This document shows, one piece after another, positions 10,801 to 22,724 of a DNA stretch of 64,000 nucleotides. The notes beneath the pieces were generated by a model. It was not told the origin of the DNA. It made no database searches and saw only the letters and a program-made list of their open reading frames with translations. The stretch is from Megaleporinus macrocephalus (taxonomy: Eukaryota; Chordata; Actinopteri; Characiformes; Anostomidae): the NCBI GenBank assembly GCA_021613375.1, contig CM038705.1:10988711-11052710 (forward strand), read 5' to 3'. The position numbers and the translations under genes were made by a program. Positions within the stretch are counted from its first letter, which is position 1, and each line of letters starts with the position of its first letter.

Positions 10801-11059
10801 CGGCTCATTTGAACTAGGAGAAAAGCAGCAGGACCCTGGGAGTGCTTATGTGTGATATATTGGGGATACGCACAATCGTTAGTTAACTGTTATTACGATA
10901 TTCCTGATATGTATCGCCGAAGACTGCAAAATGTGGATGAGGCCTTCAAACTGATTATTTAGTATTTTAGCAAACATTGTTGATTCACCACGGGGCTTTC
11001 TAAGCAGGGATTTGTCAAACTTTCAGCTTTATTAAACTTTTAAGACGTAAACAAAGCCA

Positions 11060-11690
11060 TCAAATGGTTTTCCATACCCAAACAGCTGCACATAAGCCTA
11101 AGACCTCAATGTGCAAGGCCAAGTGTCAGCTGGAGCAATGTAAAGCATGCTGCCACTGGTCTCTAGAGCTTTGGGAACGTGGTTACTGGAGTGATGGATG
11201 CTTCACTAACTGGTAGTCTACATGATGAATCTTGATTTCTTGGTTTCTTGGCCAGGAAAATGCTCCCTGCCATAATGCATAGTACCAACAATAAAGTTTG
11301 GTTGAGGGAGCATCATTGTCTGGAACTGTTTTCAGGGTTTGGGCTGTTTCCAGTGAACTTTGTGGTAACCGTTCAGGAAATAACCCTTTTCTGTTCCAGC
11401 ATCACTGTGTCCCTGTGCAGTGAGCTCCATAAAGACCTGGTTTGACTGGTCAGGTGTGGAGGGTGTGCACAGAACCCTGAATTCAACCCTGCTGAACACC
11501 TTTGAAATAACCTGGAACATCTGTGGCTCAAGTTCAGTGTCTGACCTTGCAAATGTTATTTTTCACAGAATGGGCAGGAATTCCCACAGACACACTGAAA
11601 AAATTGTGGGAGGCTGTCCTCTGGGATGCAAAAGGGGTCAGGGTGACCTCCATTTGTTTTGAAATGGGGTGGTCAACGAGCTTATACTGG
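11060..11690 (+). pseudogene. Tc1/mariner transposase relic (sense)
   Basis: Decayed DDE-transposase wording on the plus strand across several frames: 'STNNKVWLREHHCLELF' at about 11280-11325, 'FSGFGLFPVNFVVTVQE' after it, and 'PEFNPAEHL' followed by a stop and 'NNLEHLW' near 11470-11530, the usual 'PDLNPxEHLW' region with the last catalytic residue. 'SVSDLANVIF' follows, as in fish Tc1 proteins. Multiple stops and frameshifts. It abuts the opposite-strand Tc1 starting at about 11694. Confidence 0.65.
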
Positions 11691-11693
11691 TGT

Positions 11694-13025
11694 GACAGTT
11701 AGGTATTCGCATATAGGGTTAAGGTCTGGAGACATGCTATGCCAGTACAGCACCTTTACACTCAGTTTCTTTATCAAGGCAGTGGTCGTCTTGGAGGTTT
11801 GTTTGGTGTCATTATCATGTTGGAATACTGCCCTGCGGCCCAGTTTCCGAAGGGAAGGGATCATGCTCTGCTTCAGTATGTCCACAGCCAACAGCAATCA
11901 TGTTGCCCCAAACCATGACGCTCCCACCATCATGCTTGACTGTAGGCAAGACTTACTTGTCTTTGTACTTCTCAACTGGTTGCCACCACACAAGCTTGAC
12001 ACCATGTGAGCCAAATAATTTTATCTTGGTCTCATCAGACCATAGGACACGGTTCCAGTAATCCGTGTCCTTAGTCTGCTTGTCTTCAGCGAACTGTTTG
12101 CGGGCTTTCTTGAGCATCATTCTGTTCTGAGGTGAACCTGTCCTGCTGTATGGTCTTGGCCACTGTGCTGCAGCTCAGTTTCAGGGTGTTGGCAATCTTC
12201 TTATAGCCTAGGCCATCTTTATATAGAGCAACAATTCATTTTCCAGGAGTTCTTTGCCATGAGGTGTCATGTTGAACTTCCAGTGACCATGAGAGAGTGC
12301 GAGAGCGATAACACCAAATTTAACACACCTGCTCCCCCTTCACACCCCCTTCACACCTGAGACCTAATAACGAGTGACACCGGGAAGGAAAAATGGCTAA
12401 TTGGGCACAATTTGTCCATTTTCACTTAGGAGTGTACTTACTTTTGTTGCTAGCCATTTAGACATTGATGGCTGTGTGTTGAGTTATTTTGAGGGGACAA
12501 CAACTTTACACTGTTATACAAGCTATACACTAGGACTGTGTATTGGCAAGAACCTGGCGATACAATACATATCGTGGTACAGCGGTCACTATTCAATATA
12601 GCACGATATATTGTGACATTGCAAGCAATATTGCGATTTTCAAATCCTAACATTAAAACACACCACTATATGAACAGGTTTGCCAATGCTTACAATAGCA
12701 CTGCACCCTTGTGCTGCTTGTTAATGTTGGAGTGGAGCTAAAAATGGATTACAACACTGCCATCTAGTGATCAGAGGTTTAAATACACACACAATGATTT
12801 ACTGTCTGCCAGGAATCTGTGTATCGATACTGTGTTTTTGAGAATCGATACAGTATCACAAAACATAATATCCCGATATTCAATATTTTTGATATTTTCT
12901 TACACCCCTACTGTACACTACTTTACATTGTATCCAAGTGTCTTATATTTAGTTTTCTCCCGTAAATATATGTAATAAAATATTTACCCAAATGTCGGGG
13001 GTGTACTCACTTTTGTGCGATACTG
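11694..13025 (-). mobile_element. Tc1 transposon, 5'-truncated relative to its left end, with nested hAT MITE
   Basis: On the minus strand the frame at 11682-11897 includes 'FQHDNDTKQTSKTTTALIKK' and 'SMSPDLNPI', the second Asp and the D34E region of Tc1 transposases (D-P-K-H-T normally; here D-T-K-Q-T). The right end, 'GTGTACTCACTTTTGTGCGA' then TACTG, is a known style of fish Tc1 terminal repeat, followed by TA at 13026-13027. The matching left terminal repeat is missing. The 3' part is interrupted by a hAT MITE at 12531-12910. Confidence 0.82.
12523..12918. mobile_element. hAT-type MITE nested in Tc1
   Basis: Element 12531-12910 (380 bp). Flanks CTATACAC (12523-12530) and CTGTACAC (12911-12918) agree at 7 of 8 positions. 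Ends: TAGGACTGTG and, on the complement, TAGGGGTGTA. Removing the element rejoins a continuous Tc1 3' region. It holds paired 'ATCGATAC' words near both ends and no coding frame. Confidence 0.82.
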
Positions 13026-13039
13026 TATAATGGCTTTTG

Positions 13040-14830
13040 TTCATGTTGTAGACATTGACCCCTGGTTCCATTCGCCACCACTGTAAAGAAATCAGAAAGT
13101 TTCTATACAAAAAAAGCATTTCTCATCTCAACCATTTAATGTAGACAGTTTGGTGGATGAGTCACCAAATAATGGACAGCAGATGTACAGATAATTGAAT
13201 GGACGGACGGATAGTTGAATAACGGATGCATGGAGGCATAATAGAATATGAGCAAAAATCAGTGCTTGGATGGATAAACACATGTGAATAGATGCCTAGA
13301 GGATGGCATAGTTAGCTGAAAGACGGATGGACAGATGATTGACTCTGAATGACTTTGTTTACACCTCAAGGACTGAAATCTGAAGAATTTGGAAAATCTG
13401 TTGGTGTTTTCTTCTAATATATTGCAAGTCGTAATACCACTAAAATGTCAAGTGTGATATATATTAATACTGTCAATGCTAGTATTCCGTCCTTATCGTA
13501 CATCTGTGTTCTACATTAGCACAGTGTAAACATGTAAAACACGCCCCCTCCAAAAAACACAGCGTAATGGATGGGAAATGAATGAGCCGATGAAGTAATT
13601 AGAGGACAGAAGACGGGCAAAGAGAGAGAGATTTCCAACACTAAAGCAAGACTTTATATAGAGAGCAATTATTCACAGTGGTCATTAGAGAGAGGTATCA
13701 CTTTTCCTCATTTACTGAAAGGAGCGAGCGCGTGGGGGAGAGGAGGAGAGGGTAATCATTAGAAACAGATCATTTTCCTTCTGTCTGTAATGAGCAGCGC
13801 ACAGGGACACAATGCACAAACACAGACCGTAAGAGACAGAATAGAGAGAGTGGATCAGTAAACGCGTACAGGATGAGTGCAAGGATGGATGGATGGATGG
13901 ATGGATGGATGGATGGATGGATGGATGGATGGTGACCGAAGGTTGCTTGTGTGAGGGAAGGAGGGATGGATTTTGTTTCTGATGAAAGATGATAGAAAGG
14001 ATAGATGGATAGACACATGGATAAATGAGTAATTGAGAGATGGGTGGATAGATGATAAATAGTGTGATTTGATGTATGGTTGGATGGATGGATTGAGCGA
14101 GACACATATAAACCAGTAATTAAAGGATGGATGGGTGGGTGGATGGCTAGCTGAAGAAAGGATGGAGGGATCAAAAATGAATGGATAGATAGATGGATGT
14201 GCAGGTGGATGTATGACTGGATAGATACCTGAAGAATAGGTGGATGCATAGCTGAAGGATGGCTATGCAAACAGATGAATGGTTAGATAGCTGAAGGATA
14301 GATAAGGCAGGTTGATGCATTAATGGATGAGTGGATGGATAGACAGATGGAAGGATGGACGGATGATGGATGTGCAAATAAATGAATGTATAATTGATGT
14401 ATGGAACTGATGGGTGGCAGGATGGATGGATGGATGGACAGATGATGGATGTACAAATTGATGAATCATTGATGTGGCGGGCTGAATGGATGGATGGATA
14501 GATGGATGGATATGTAGATAACTGAAGAATAGATGGGTATGATATGATACATAGATGAATGAATGGATCGTCAGATATATACATGGGATGTTGAAGAGTT
14601 GGTAGATAGTTAGCTGAACAATGGATGGAGGGATGACAGATGGAGGGCTAAATATTGAAGATATGCATGTATGACTGGACACCTGCAGCATTGATGGAAT
14701 AGCTGGAAAATGGATGTACTAATAAATGAATGGTTAGATTCAGCTGAAATATGATGCAAGATGGGTGGATGGATTGATACCAAATAAAATAAAAAATGGA
14801 TGGATGGATGGATGAACAGGTTAATTACCA
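13040..14830. repeat. GGAT-rich degenerate microsatellite field
   Basis: From about 13140 the plus strand is rich in GGATG/GATGGATA words, densest at 13886-13932 (pure GGAT) and 14300-14520, 14795-14815. The minus-strand open frames (poly '[11 protein letters not shown]') are translations of this repeat, not genes. Likely an old, mutated microsatellite of the type found at SINE and LINE tails. Confidence 0.8.
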
Positions 14831-15188
14831 GGCAAATTAATGATGTGTCCCAAAGGTTTTAGACTTCTGCTTGTTCAGTGTTTCTTTGGTATTACACAAC
14901 AGTTTATCTTCTCCTTGCTGCAGTAACAGCCTTTACTCTTCTGGGAAACCTTTACATAGAACTGCTGTGAAAATCTGATTGTATTCAGCCATGAAAGGAT
15001 TATTGAGGTTAAGTATTGATGTTGGATAATCAGTTCAGGATCACTCTAGCTCATCCTAAAGGTAACACCAAAGAACACACTACCACAGCTACACAGCCTA
15101 GTGATGGGTGGCACTGATGCTTGACATTGGGCACGGTGACCTCATGCCTGACCGCTCTACAGGGTCAGTACCTTTCTATGGAGATTGG
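14831..15188. other. Decayed DNA-transposon-like sequence
   Basis: Contains wording like 'GTCCCAAAGGTTTTAGACTT' and 'TTCTTTGGTATTACACAAC' that looks transposon-derived, but I cannot delimit it. Confidence 0.3.
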
Positions 15189-15696
15189 ACACAATCAAGT
15201 CACATTATTATGACTACTTCCTACCAGCGTTATGGTCTGGGGAATGTTTTCATGGCAGTCTCTGGGCCCACTCATCCATGTGGAAGTCACTCTCAACTGG
15301 TTTGGGTTTAAATCCATTCTTGCAGAGGATCACGTACACCATACATGCTGATTGTTTTCTCTGAGGTGGATGGAATCTTCACGTCTCACAGCTAGAAATG
15401 TCCCACATTGGTTGGAAGAGCTGAACAAGATTTCCAAGTACTACCCTGGAGCCCTAACTCCTCAGACTTGAACCCAACTGAGCATCTGTGGAACCACCTG
15501 GAAGGTGGTGTTGGCTCTATGGATCCTCCTCCACACTTTCTCCAGCAACTGTGGGATGCCAGACTCCAGATACCTGTGACCACCTACCTGGACCTTATTG
15601 AGTCTCCCAGCTTTGTCTAGCTGCTGTCTGTGCTGCACTCGGCGTTCACGTTGGAATGGTTATCTGGTGGTCATAATAATGTGACTGGGCTGTGTA
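15189..15696 (+). mobile_element. Tc1-type internally deleted element (copy 1 of CACAGTC family)
   Basis: Left end ACACAATCAAGTCACATTAT and complement of the right end TACACAGCCCAGTCACATTA form imperfect inverted repeats. Within, on the plus strand, 'NSSDLNPTEHLWNHLEG' (about 15440-15510) is the D34E region of a Tc1 transposase, but the N-terminal DNA-binding part and first Asp are lost. A second copy at 46029-46518 is on the opposite strand. The shared size (about 0.5 kb) suggests a family of deletion derivatives. Confidence 0.75.
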
Positions 15697-15979
15697 CAAG
15701 CTGCATGTGATGCTATTGAATGTCTGTGAGTGGACCTTAAGCAAGCTTACCACACAGGTGTAGATGAGGGCATGACAGTATGAATGGATGCATCAAAGAT
15801 GGACAGATAGATGGAGACGGAGACAGCATTGCTTCTTTCTAACTCTGAAAGTTTGAAATGAAAGCCTGCATGAAAGCAGGTGTGAATAAAGGGAGTCGTA
15901 TTGTTACGTAAGAGCTCATCACAAGAACGAGCGGAACAGTCACGTACAAAGCAGCCACGTCTATTGCCGCTTTGTCTGA

Positions 15980-15994
15980 AACAAACAAGATCAC

Positions 15995-16027
<33 letters not shown>

Positions 16028-16032
16028 TCTCC
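15980..16032. repeat. (CT)n microsatellite
   Basis: CT dinucleotide run with one GT break. It produces the Arg/Glu-rich chance frames on the minus strand (15747-16197), which I do not accept as genes. Confidence 0.9.
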
Positions 16033-16049
16033 CACACCCGTGCACGCAA

Positions 16050-16990
16050 TCAAACCCTGTGATAATGCATATTTGAACGAATCGATTCTACATCCTTCTA
16101 TGGCTGCGTATTTACATACGCCTGAGCAATTAACAAACCGCAAGGAGACAGACTTAATTATGAAACATAAATTGGGATTAACAGAAACACAGTGCATTAA
16201 AGTTTTTAATTAAACTTATTTATTATTTATTTCGCAAACACAGACGTGGGAGCGCGCCGGGAATAGGGGCAATGCAGCAGCAGCCTTTCTCCTGCATAGA
16301 GAGAGAGAGACAAAGAGAGAGAGGGAGAGAGAGAAAGAAAGACTAGAGAAAGGAAGGAACGAGGAGGAACAGAGAAAACAAGCGGAGGAATAAAATATGT
16401 AGTTTTATCTTTGGCCTATCTTCTTCTCTGCTGGTTCATCTCTTCTGCATGTCCCCTCAGGGAACAATTAACTCACTTTTAGTTCTCATCAACATCGCCT
16501 CCCCCTCTCTTTCCCTCCCTGCTTGCCCTGTAGCATCCATCCCACCTGAACCCATCTCTCTCTCTCTCTCTCTCTTTTGCTGTCTCTCTCTCTCTTTCCC
16601 TCTCTCATTAGAGCTAACCTAAATTGCTTCGAGTGCAGCCCACTCTTTGCACGGCGTTGCCTGGCGCGTTCGTTCGATGCGCGTTTTCAAATCGAAGTGG
16701 ACCCGATTGTCCTGGAGATACAGATATAGTACATTCTTTCGAATGACCCGCAAGACCTCTCGGTTTCAAAGGCGGGGGAGAGAGAGGATGTCTAATTGAT
16801 TGCCACATCTCTAGACCGCGCTATGTGCTGACAGCGCTTCCCAGCATATCGTACACTAGATAGGACAAAGGAGACAATGAGAAGTCGCTGCGACGGACTA
16901 GCATGCTCTAGGGCCGAATCAGTGTTGTATCAGGTGCCTACCGGTCATTCACTGTTGAATATGAAAGTCAGCTCAACTTAAAATGGCCAA
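16050..16990. other. Repeat-poor segment with CpG-bearing core (16600-16860)
   Basis: Apart from GA/CT runs at 16297-16345 and 16552-16606, this is single-copy in the window. 16610-16860 holds more than a dozen CpGs, unusual beside its AT-rich flanks. No credible open frame. Candidate conserved non-coding or promoter-like element; inference from composition only. Confidence 0.3.
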
Positions 16991-17049
16991 CAAAGAAAAA
17001 AAAAAACTGATCACGCTGTTTTTATTATAAGGTAACTCAATTTGAGGAC

Positions 17050-17615
17050 ACTACCCAGCCAACATATCCGTGTGGGCCCCATACAGGGTTTATCTGGGCT
17101 GTAGGGATTTTATGTGGGCTTGTAGTGGCTTTTTGATTGGTGACACATGGGCCCCAGTTGGGTTATAACTTTTTGCTCTAGTTGTTTCACAGTCATGGAT
17201 CCCATTGAGGTCAGTTTGTGGGCCCCAGTTGGGCGACTGTTGGGTTACAGTTATGGGACTACAGGTGTGGGCTCCAGGTGGAATACCACTGTGCAGGCAA
17301 GTTAGGCTGCCATCATGGGCACCAGTAAGGCTGCAGTTGTGGGCACCATTTGGATCACTGTCATGGCTCCCGGTTAGGCTTCATTTGTGGTCCTAGCAGT
17401 GTTACAGTTATTTCTGTTTTGACTGGAGCCAATGGTTAACTGTTCACAAGGGCCCCGCTTGCAGCCCAGACTGGCTCCATTAGTGGCCACCTGGGCAAAC
17501 ACACAGAGGACCCATATTGAACCAATAGACAAATCTTTGTGGGCCCCAACTGGGTTGCTTAAAGGGGACCCAATTGGCAGCCCATCTTTAAACAATGCTG
17601 GGCCCACATGGACCA
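17050..17615 (+). repeat. Degenerate minisatellite, units ~24-30 bp built on GTGGGCCCCAGTTGGG
   Basis: Recurring words TGTGGGC(C/A)CC, CAGTTGGG and GGCTGCAGTTGTGGGC at irregular 24-30 bp spacing from about 17080 to 17610. Old, diverged array. The open frames across it (both strands) are shadows of the repeat. Confidence 0.65.
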
Positions 17616-18290
17616 AACCTTTTCTTCTGCTTTACTGTAAAATAGTATGAATCTGTATATCATAGAGATCCTCCCCTCAGTGGACTGGTGGAGAATGGCA
17701 CTACCTTAGAGGGCGAAAAAGAAGACCAAAATCAGAGCATACCGAGGACAATGAAAGAGGAGGCAACGCGGCAACACAGGCATTACATGACGAACAGGGG
17801 GGCCTAGCTGGAGGACGGTGAAAGGAATGGCAGCCTGCAGCAATAACGTGTCCGTGAGACAGCCTGGCACTGTTTACCAAGGCTTTCCAGCAACGCTTCA
17901 AGCAGGCCACAGTGGAGTGGTTGGTCAAGGGCAAGAGTCAGGGCTCCGGTGGACCCGTACAACGCTTTCGCTTTGGGGGAACAGGACACAGTCCTTTGGG
18001 ATACGTGGGCGTGGTCATGCCTGGATTCTGCCAACACTCTTTACACACCAGGCACCTAAACAGGGGGCAGTGTAGCAACCTGGTACTGTTTGGTTTGGCC
18101 AGAGATGCGTGGGAGGCCCCTGGGAGAGCACTGGACTCACAGTCACATGTAAGTAATTGGGACTGTGGCTTAAACTATATATATCCACTGCCTGTACTAT
18201 GATGTACTGGACTGTGGGACTTCTTAAAGGGTAGTGATGCAGTGCTGGTGCCAAGTGATATGCATGATCTCCCAGTCATTTATCAGCGAG
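17616..18290. other. Intergenic, no feature recognised
   Basis: Overlapping short frames exist on both strands but none resembles a known protein, and no splice pattern stands out. Confidence 0.35.
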
Positions 18291-18299
18291 GATCCTCCA

Positions 18300-19230
18300 T
18301 TATTAGCAGAAATTTGACCAAGTCACTAAGTTGGAAGTAACAAGTAAGTCTCAAGTCTTGACAATCAAGTCCCAAGTCAATACAAGGAAGTCTCGAGTTG
18401 AGTCTCAAGTCTTAAACTTCAAGTCCTAGTGGTCACCAGATGTATCATTTCAGTATTTAGCACAATTGATGCAGTTGATTAGTAGAATATTAAACTGACA
18501 TTAAAATAACATTAACATTTTAAAAGTTTGTATTATAACAAAAATAACTTGCATATGAAATTAGATCATTTCAAGCAGTTCTAATCACTAATCACCTCAT
18601 TACCAGTTCATTACCAGTTAAAACAGGTGTTGAAGCAGAAAAAACACTAAACTGTGAGGCAGTGGGCCTCGAAGACCAAGACTGAGAAACACTGCACTGT
18701 ATGGAAGTATTAGTACACATTACACCTACAGGAATTTTAATAATCACATTCTAAACCCATAAGCATTAATATCTGGACGGGTCTTTCAGTTCTAACAGTG
18801 TGTGTGACTCTGAAGTAGCTCTGCATGGACTGATCAGTGTTTGTACTGTTCTGCACTACTTGAACACTTCCTGTCTGAGATGCTGAGCTTCCTAAATGTT
18901 TTAATGTTTCAGTAAAGTTCTCAGTGGACGGTGGAAGATCTAGGAGGGATGAACAGAGGGAGAGGGCTTCCTTCACATTAGCAGCTCAGCTCCTTAGCGT
19001 TACAGCACCATTTACTACTAAATGATCAGTTCTGTGATTCAGTTTTTCTTATTTATTATGTATAAATAGGGGGCGAATCTTTTCAAGTCTTAAAGCTCAA
19101 GTCTGATTCCAAGTCCAAGTCAGTAAAGGTAAAGTCTAAGTCAAGTCGCAAGTCTTTAGTGATGTTGTTGAGTCAAGTCACAAGTCATCAGTTGGACAAG
19201 TCCAAGTCATGTGACTCAAGTCCATTAGCC
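18300..19230 (+). repeat. AAGTC-rich interspersed repeat
   Basis: Both ends (18310-18430 and 19080-19225) are dense in CAAGTC/AAGTCTCAAGTC on the plus strand, flanking about 650 bp of non-repetitive sequence. This pattern is familiar in fish genomes, but I cannot name the class. Confidence 0.5.
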
Positions 19231-19625
19231 ATTAGCATTTATGCTATCTAATTTTTAAGCCTCGGGCTATTGTTTTGGATAGCCGGCCGGTAGCTTAGCA
19301 ACCGGCTAAACCAGTGGTTGCATGCTGCAGTGGGCGGGAACAAGCCGTGACGCAGTCTCTCTCTAACTAGAGCGTCTCAGTAATCTGTTTTATGAGGAGA
19401 GATGAGGAGAGAACACTGATACTTACACAGCTGCCTACCTAGACAGTCTACTTAGACACTCACTAGGTTTTGAGACAGACCCTTTATAACAAAAAACACA
19501 TTAAAACTCCAGAGAAAATCGAAATAACTTACATTTTAACACGACTTCACTGCTCGTAGATTTGCGCATACTATGACGTAAAATGCTGTCTATGTAGGAG
19601 CTCACTAGGTTTTGAGACAAATGCT
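19231..19625 (+). mobile_element. MITE of the GTCTCAAAACCTAGTGA family, copy A (rearranged)
   Basis: Shares long blocks with the element at 53285-53825: 'GCAGTGGGCGGGAACAAGC', 'TCTCTCTAACTAGAGCGTCT', 'GTTTTATGAGGAGAGATGAG'. It ends CTCACTAGGTTTTGAGACAA at 19601-19622. A second 'CACTAGGTTTTGAGACAGAC' end lies inside at 19462-19482, so two ends lie close together, indicating a rearranged or composite copy. Confidence 0.7.
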
Positions 19626-20544
19626 ATTACACTTATGGTATTATCAGTGTGTAATTGCAAAATATCTAAATTTTTTGTTGATTTTTATTTTTCTGCCTCA
19701 TTTGAAAGCAGAAGCTGCCATTTACATTGTGTGAGAATTTCATAACAAATTAATGGGACTATAGAAATGCTCCAAAATGACTTGGAAAAACTTCTGGTTA
19801 CATTGACTTCCATTGAAAGCTCTGTACGGGTTTGTCAGCGACAATATGCTGTCACAGCCATCAGAATACTAATACTCTTTTGTGATTACATGAGGCAACA
19901 AAGGCTACATCACTGTGTAGTTACATTATTGTTGCATGTGTAACTACATAGTTATTACCGGCACTCCTTATAAACTGGGACCAGTTTTATTATGATACGA
20001 ACTCTTTACAATGGTGCACAGTCACAGCCAGCCTTGCCTGCTACAGATATCATATGTGCCTTACCTCCTGTTTCTCAACACCACTGGCTGATGGATGCTA
20101 CACTGGTCACTTTGCAGCCTGCATTATTCATTAAAGTACAGTAGGCTGTTTCTCAGGAGAGGGACACCTCACAAGAGTGCTTAAAGAGCAGCACGCGCTC
20201 GCTGGCCAGTGTTATGGCCGCGCCGCCTCGCCGCTGCACTGTATTGTTTCTCTATTGTCGTGTTTGAACAGCTTTGGCAGCAGCCAGTCCCTGCTGTCAT
20301 GTCAACAAGGAGGGATACTGGGGTAGCAAAACTGAGAGACGAGGGAAAGAACAAAGGGCCGACGATGAAATCGAGCAGATGGACGTGGATGCTCTTACGG
20401 AGCTTTTCTAAAGCTTTTATGAAATATGCACAGCTAATTTAGCGAACATTTGAAAATATTCACTGTATGTTTATGGCAAATGTGCTGAGATTTAAAAGAT
20501 GCATTTACAGAGCAACACTGCAGGCTTCCTCCTTAGTCATCAGA

Positions 20545-20583
<39 letters not shown>

Positions 20584-20690
20584 GGAGAGAGAGTCTTAGT
20601 CTTTACGCTAAATGAGCAAACTAGATTTTTGGGGGAAAAGGCTACAAACGTGGGTGATCTGGCAGGAGGCATACATCACTGTCATAAACA
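19626..20690. other. Intergenic with a remnant of the fold-back family
   Basis: 19865-19975 ('TGAGGCAACA', 'CTGTGTAGTTACATTATTGT', 'GCATGTGTAACTAC') resembles one unit of the element at 32549-35344. 20160-20420 is CpG-bearing single-copy sequence. A (GA)n run lies at 20551-20595. No gene supported. Confidence 0.4.
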
Positions 20691-20704
20691 TATGTCCCAG
20701 TATG

Positions 20705-21175
20705 CTTTTCTGAGCATTGCTGAGGTCAGGCTCGGATATTCAACGTTCCAGTTCATCCCGAAGGTGCTCACCCCGCAAACACACTTACCCACTGTGACGA
20801 CGGCGTGACAGCCTATTGTTTCGGTGTCCGCGACAATGTCACAGCTTTGACATGTAATTCCTCGGAAAGGCTTCTCGGAGGTTGTGACAACGTCCTGACA
20901 ACGTTGCCGCTACGTTGTCATGACACTGTCATATAACATTGTCACAACCTCCGAGAATCCTTCATAAGGTTCATTATATCTGCATGGAACTCCAGGGAAT
21001 TCTGAGCATTGCTGAGGTCAGGCTCTGATAGTCAACGTTCCAGTTCCAGTTCCGAAGGTGCTCACCCTGCAAACACGCTTACACTGTGACAACCTATTGT
21101 TGTGGTGTCCACGATGTTGTTGCAGCTTTGAAATGTGACTCCAAAGAAAGGATTTTAGAAGAACTCCTAGAGTCC

Positions 21176-21180
<5 letters not shown>
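20705..21180 (+). repeat. Tandem duplication of ~290 bp
   Basis: 'TTCTGAGCATTGCTGAGGTC' begins at 20708 and 20999, followed in both by 'AACGTTCCAGTTC', 'GAAGGTGCTCACC', 'GCAAACAC' and a GTGTCC...ATGTTGT/CAGCTTTGA block. The first copy also holds a small hairpin ('GGAGGTTGTGACAACG' / 'CATTGTCACAACCTCC', 20877-20960). Confidence 0.75.

Positions 21181-21207
<27 letters not shown>
21178..21207. repeat. (AT)n microsatellite
   Basis: Pure AT run at the end of the second duplicated unit. Confidence 0.9.
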
Positions 21208-21209
<2 letters not shown>

Positions 21210-21278
21210 TTATATATATTACATCTGCATGGAACTCTGTAGAATTTCCCAAAAGGTAATAATATTAATAAACTGTGG

Positions 21279-22590
21279 GTTTGTCTCAAAACCTAGTGAA
21301 TGTCTAAGTAGGCTGTCTACCCTTACAGAAAATAAGTATACTTAAAGTTCATTTTATTAAGTATACTTTATGTAGTTACTATACTAATGTCATTGTACTA
21401 GTAGTACACTCGTATATGTGCTATTTTAATACATCTTGGGACTAAATTGGCCCACTTTCTAGTTTTTAAAAGTATACTTTTAAGTACACTTTAAGTGTAA
21501 GAGTAGTAAACCAAGTACACAACCAGTTTACATCTTTTATACTGCAACTACACTAAAAGTAAACTTAAGGGTTCACTGTTAGTTTACTAGCTTGTACGTT
21601 TTCTTTAAGTGAACTTAACATAATACTTATAATTTACTGCTTATATTATTGTTGTACTTTAAAGTATATGACTAGGTTTAATGAGTTTTTTCTACTTAAA
21701 ATAGAACTTTACAACATTTACTTACTCACCAGTGGACACACGTAAAATAAACAAGACACACTCAGATTAAGAAACATATTTGTATCTTTATAAATCTTTA
21801 TAAATCAAATTTTAAATAAATATTGTACTGGATGTATTTTTGTGCAGAGCGAGAATACTTACTTCTACTATCTCAGTTAAAAGATTAAGTACAAGTAAAG
21901 GCCAAATATACTTAGTCTGTTCTATACTTGTCAGTATAACCCCAGCATTCTTAAGTATAACTGTGTTTAGTAAATCACTGAAAAGTACATAAAAAGTAAA
22001 CTGAAAGCATACTCACTTCCTTTTAGTTTAAAAGAAGTAAACTAATGGTACACTTGAATAAACTTCTTTTTTGTAAGGGTAGCTAGGCAGCTGTTTAAGT
22101 AGCAGTGTTCTCTCCTCACAAAACAGATTACTGAGACTCTAGTTAGAGAGAAACTGCGTCAAGGCTTGTTTCCGCCCACTGCAGCAGCCACCAGTGGTTT
22201 GGCTAGTTGCTAAGCTACAGCCAGCAACCAAAACAATAGCCCAAGGCTTAAAAATCTGCTAGCATAAATGCTAATGGCTCGAGTATAAAACTGCTAAATG
22301 GTGAAGGACTCGTTACAGAGTTGATAATAAAATACTGTTTTGTGTGATTATATGACAAGAAACACATTAAAACTCCAGAGAGAATCAAAATAACTCATCA
22401 TGGGATTGTCTTAGCGGCTGAGGAAGCGTTCGATGCTTCTTTAAAATCAGGTCTAAATAAGGTTTCTCAGTAGACACCATGTTTAAGGTATGTAAGTATT
22501 GGGACAGTCTACATGTCCGGAGCGCATACTATGACGTAAAATGCTGCCTATGTAGACCCTCACTAGATTTTCAGAAAGACCTCGTAAGAC
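21279..22590 (-). mobile_element. MITE of the GTCTCAAAACCTAGTGA family, copy B, with nested insert
   Basis: Left end GGGTTTGTCTCAAAACCTAG (21278-21297); the complement of the right end reads GGTCTTTCTGAAAATCTAGT (to about 22588). The interior (22082-22560) is the complement of 53285-53815, down to 'TGCTAATGGCTCGAGTATAA'. A 760-bp TA-flanked element (21320-22079) splits it near the left end. Comparing with the unsplit copy at 53770-53815 shows that removing the insert plus one TA restores the original sequence with a single base difference. Confidence 0.8.
21318..22081. mobile_element. TA-flanked MITE (CCCTTACA ends) nested in copy B
   Basis: Element 21320-22079, flanked by TA on both sides. 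Terminal inverted repeats CCCTTACAGAAAATAAGT and CCCTTACAAAAAAGAAGT. The interior is full of AAGTATAC, AGTACACT and AGTAAACT words, a self-complementary texture that would fold strongly. No coding frame. TA duplication fits the Tc1/mariner superfamily. Confidence 0.82.
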
Positions 22591-22724
22591 AACATTTTTT
22601 AATAGTGATTTTGTAGCAACTTTGTTCAGACGACCTTGTGTTTGCTGGGCTGTGAGGTTGAGGTCAAGGCTTTGTGCAGGCCACTGGAGTTCTCCACACC
22701 AGACTCGTAAACCATATTATTTAA

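Noticed and set aside
13712..14691. Overlapping minus-strand frames of 123-166 codons rich in His-Pro-Ser-Ile
   Set aside because: They are translations of a degenerate GGAT microsatellite in several frames at once; no domain or codon signal.
15747..16197. Arg/Glu-rich minus-strand frames
   Set aside because: They arise from a CT microsatellite and have no support outside it.
17818..18202. Overlapping frames of 85-96 codons on both strands
   Set aside because: Mutually exclusive, no motif, no repeat in related contexts; likely chance in GC-richer DNA.
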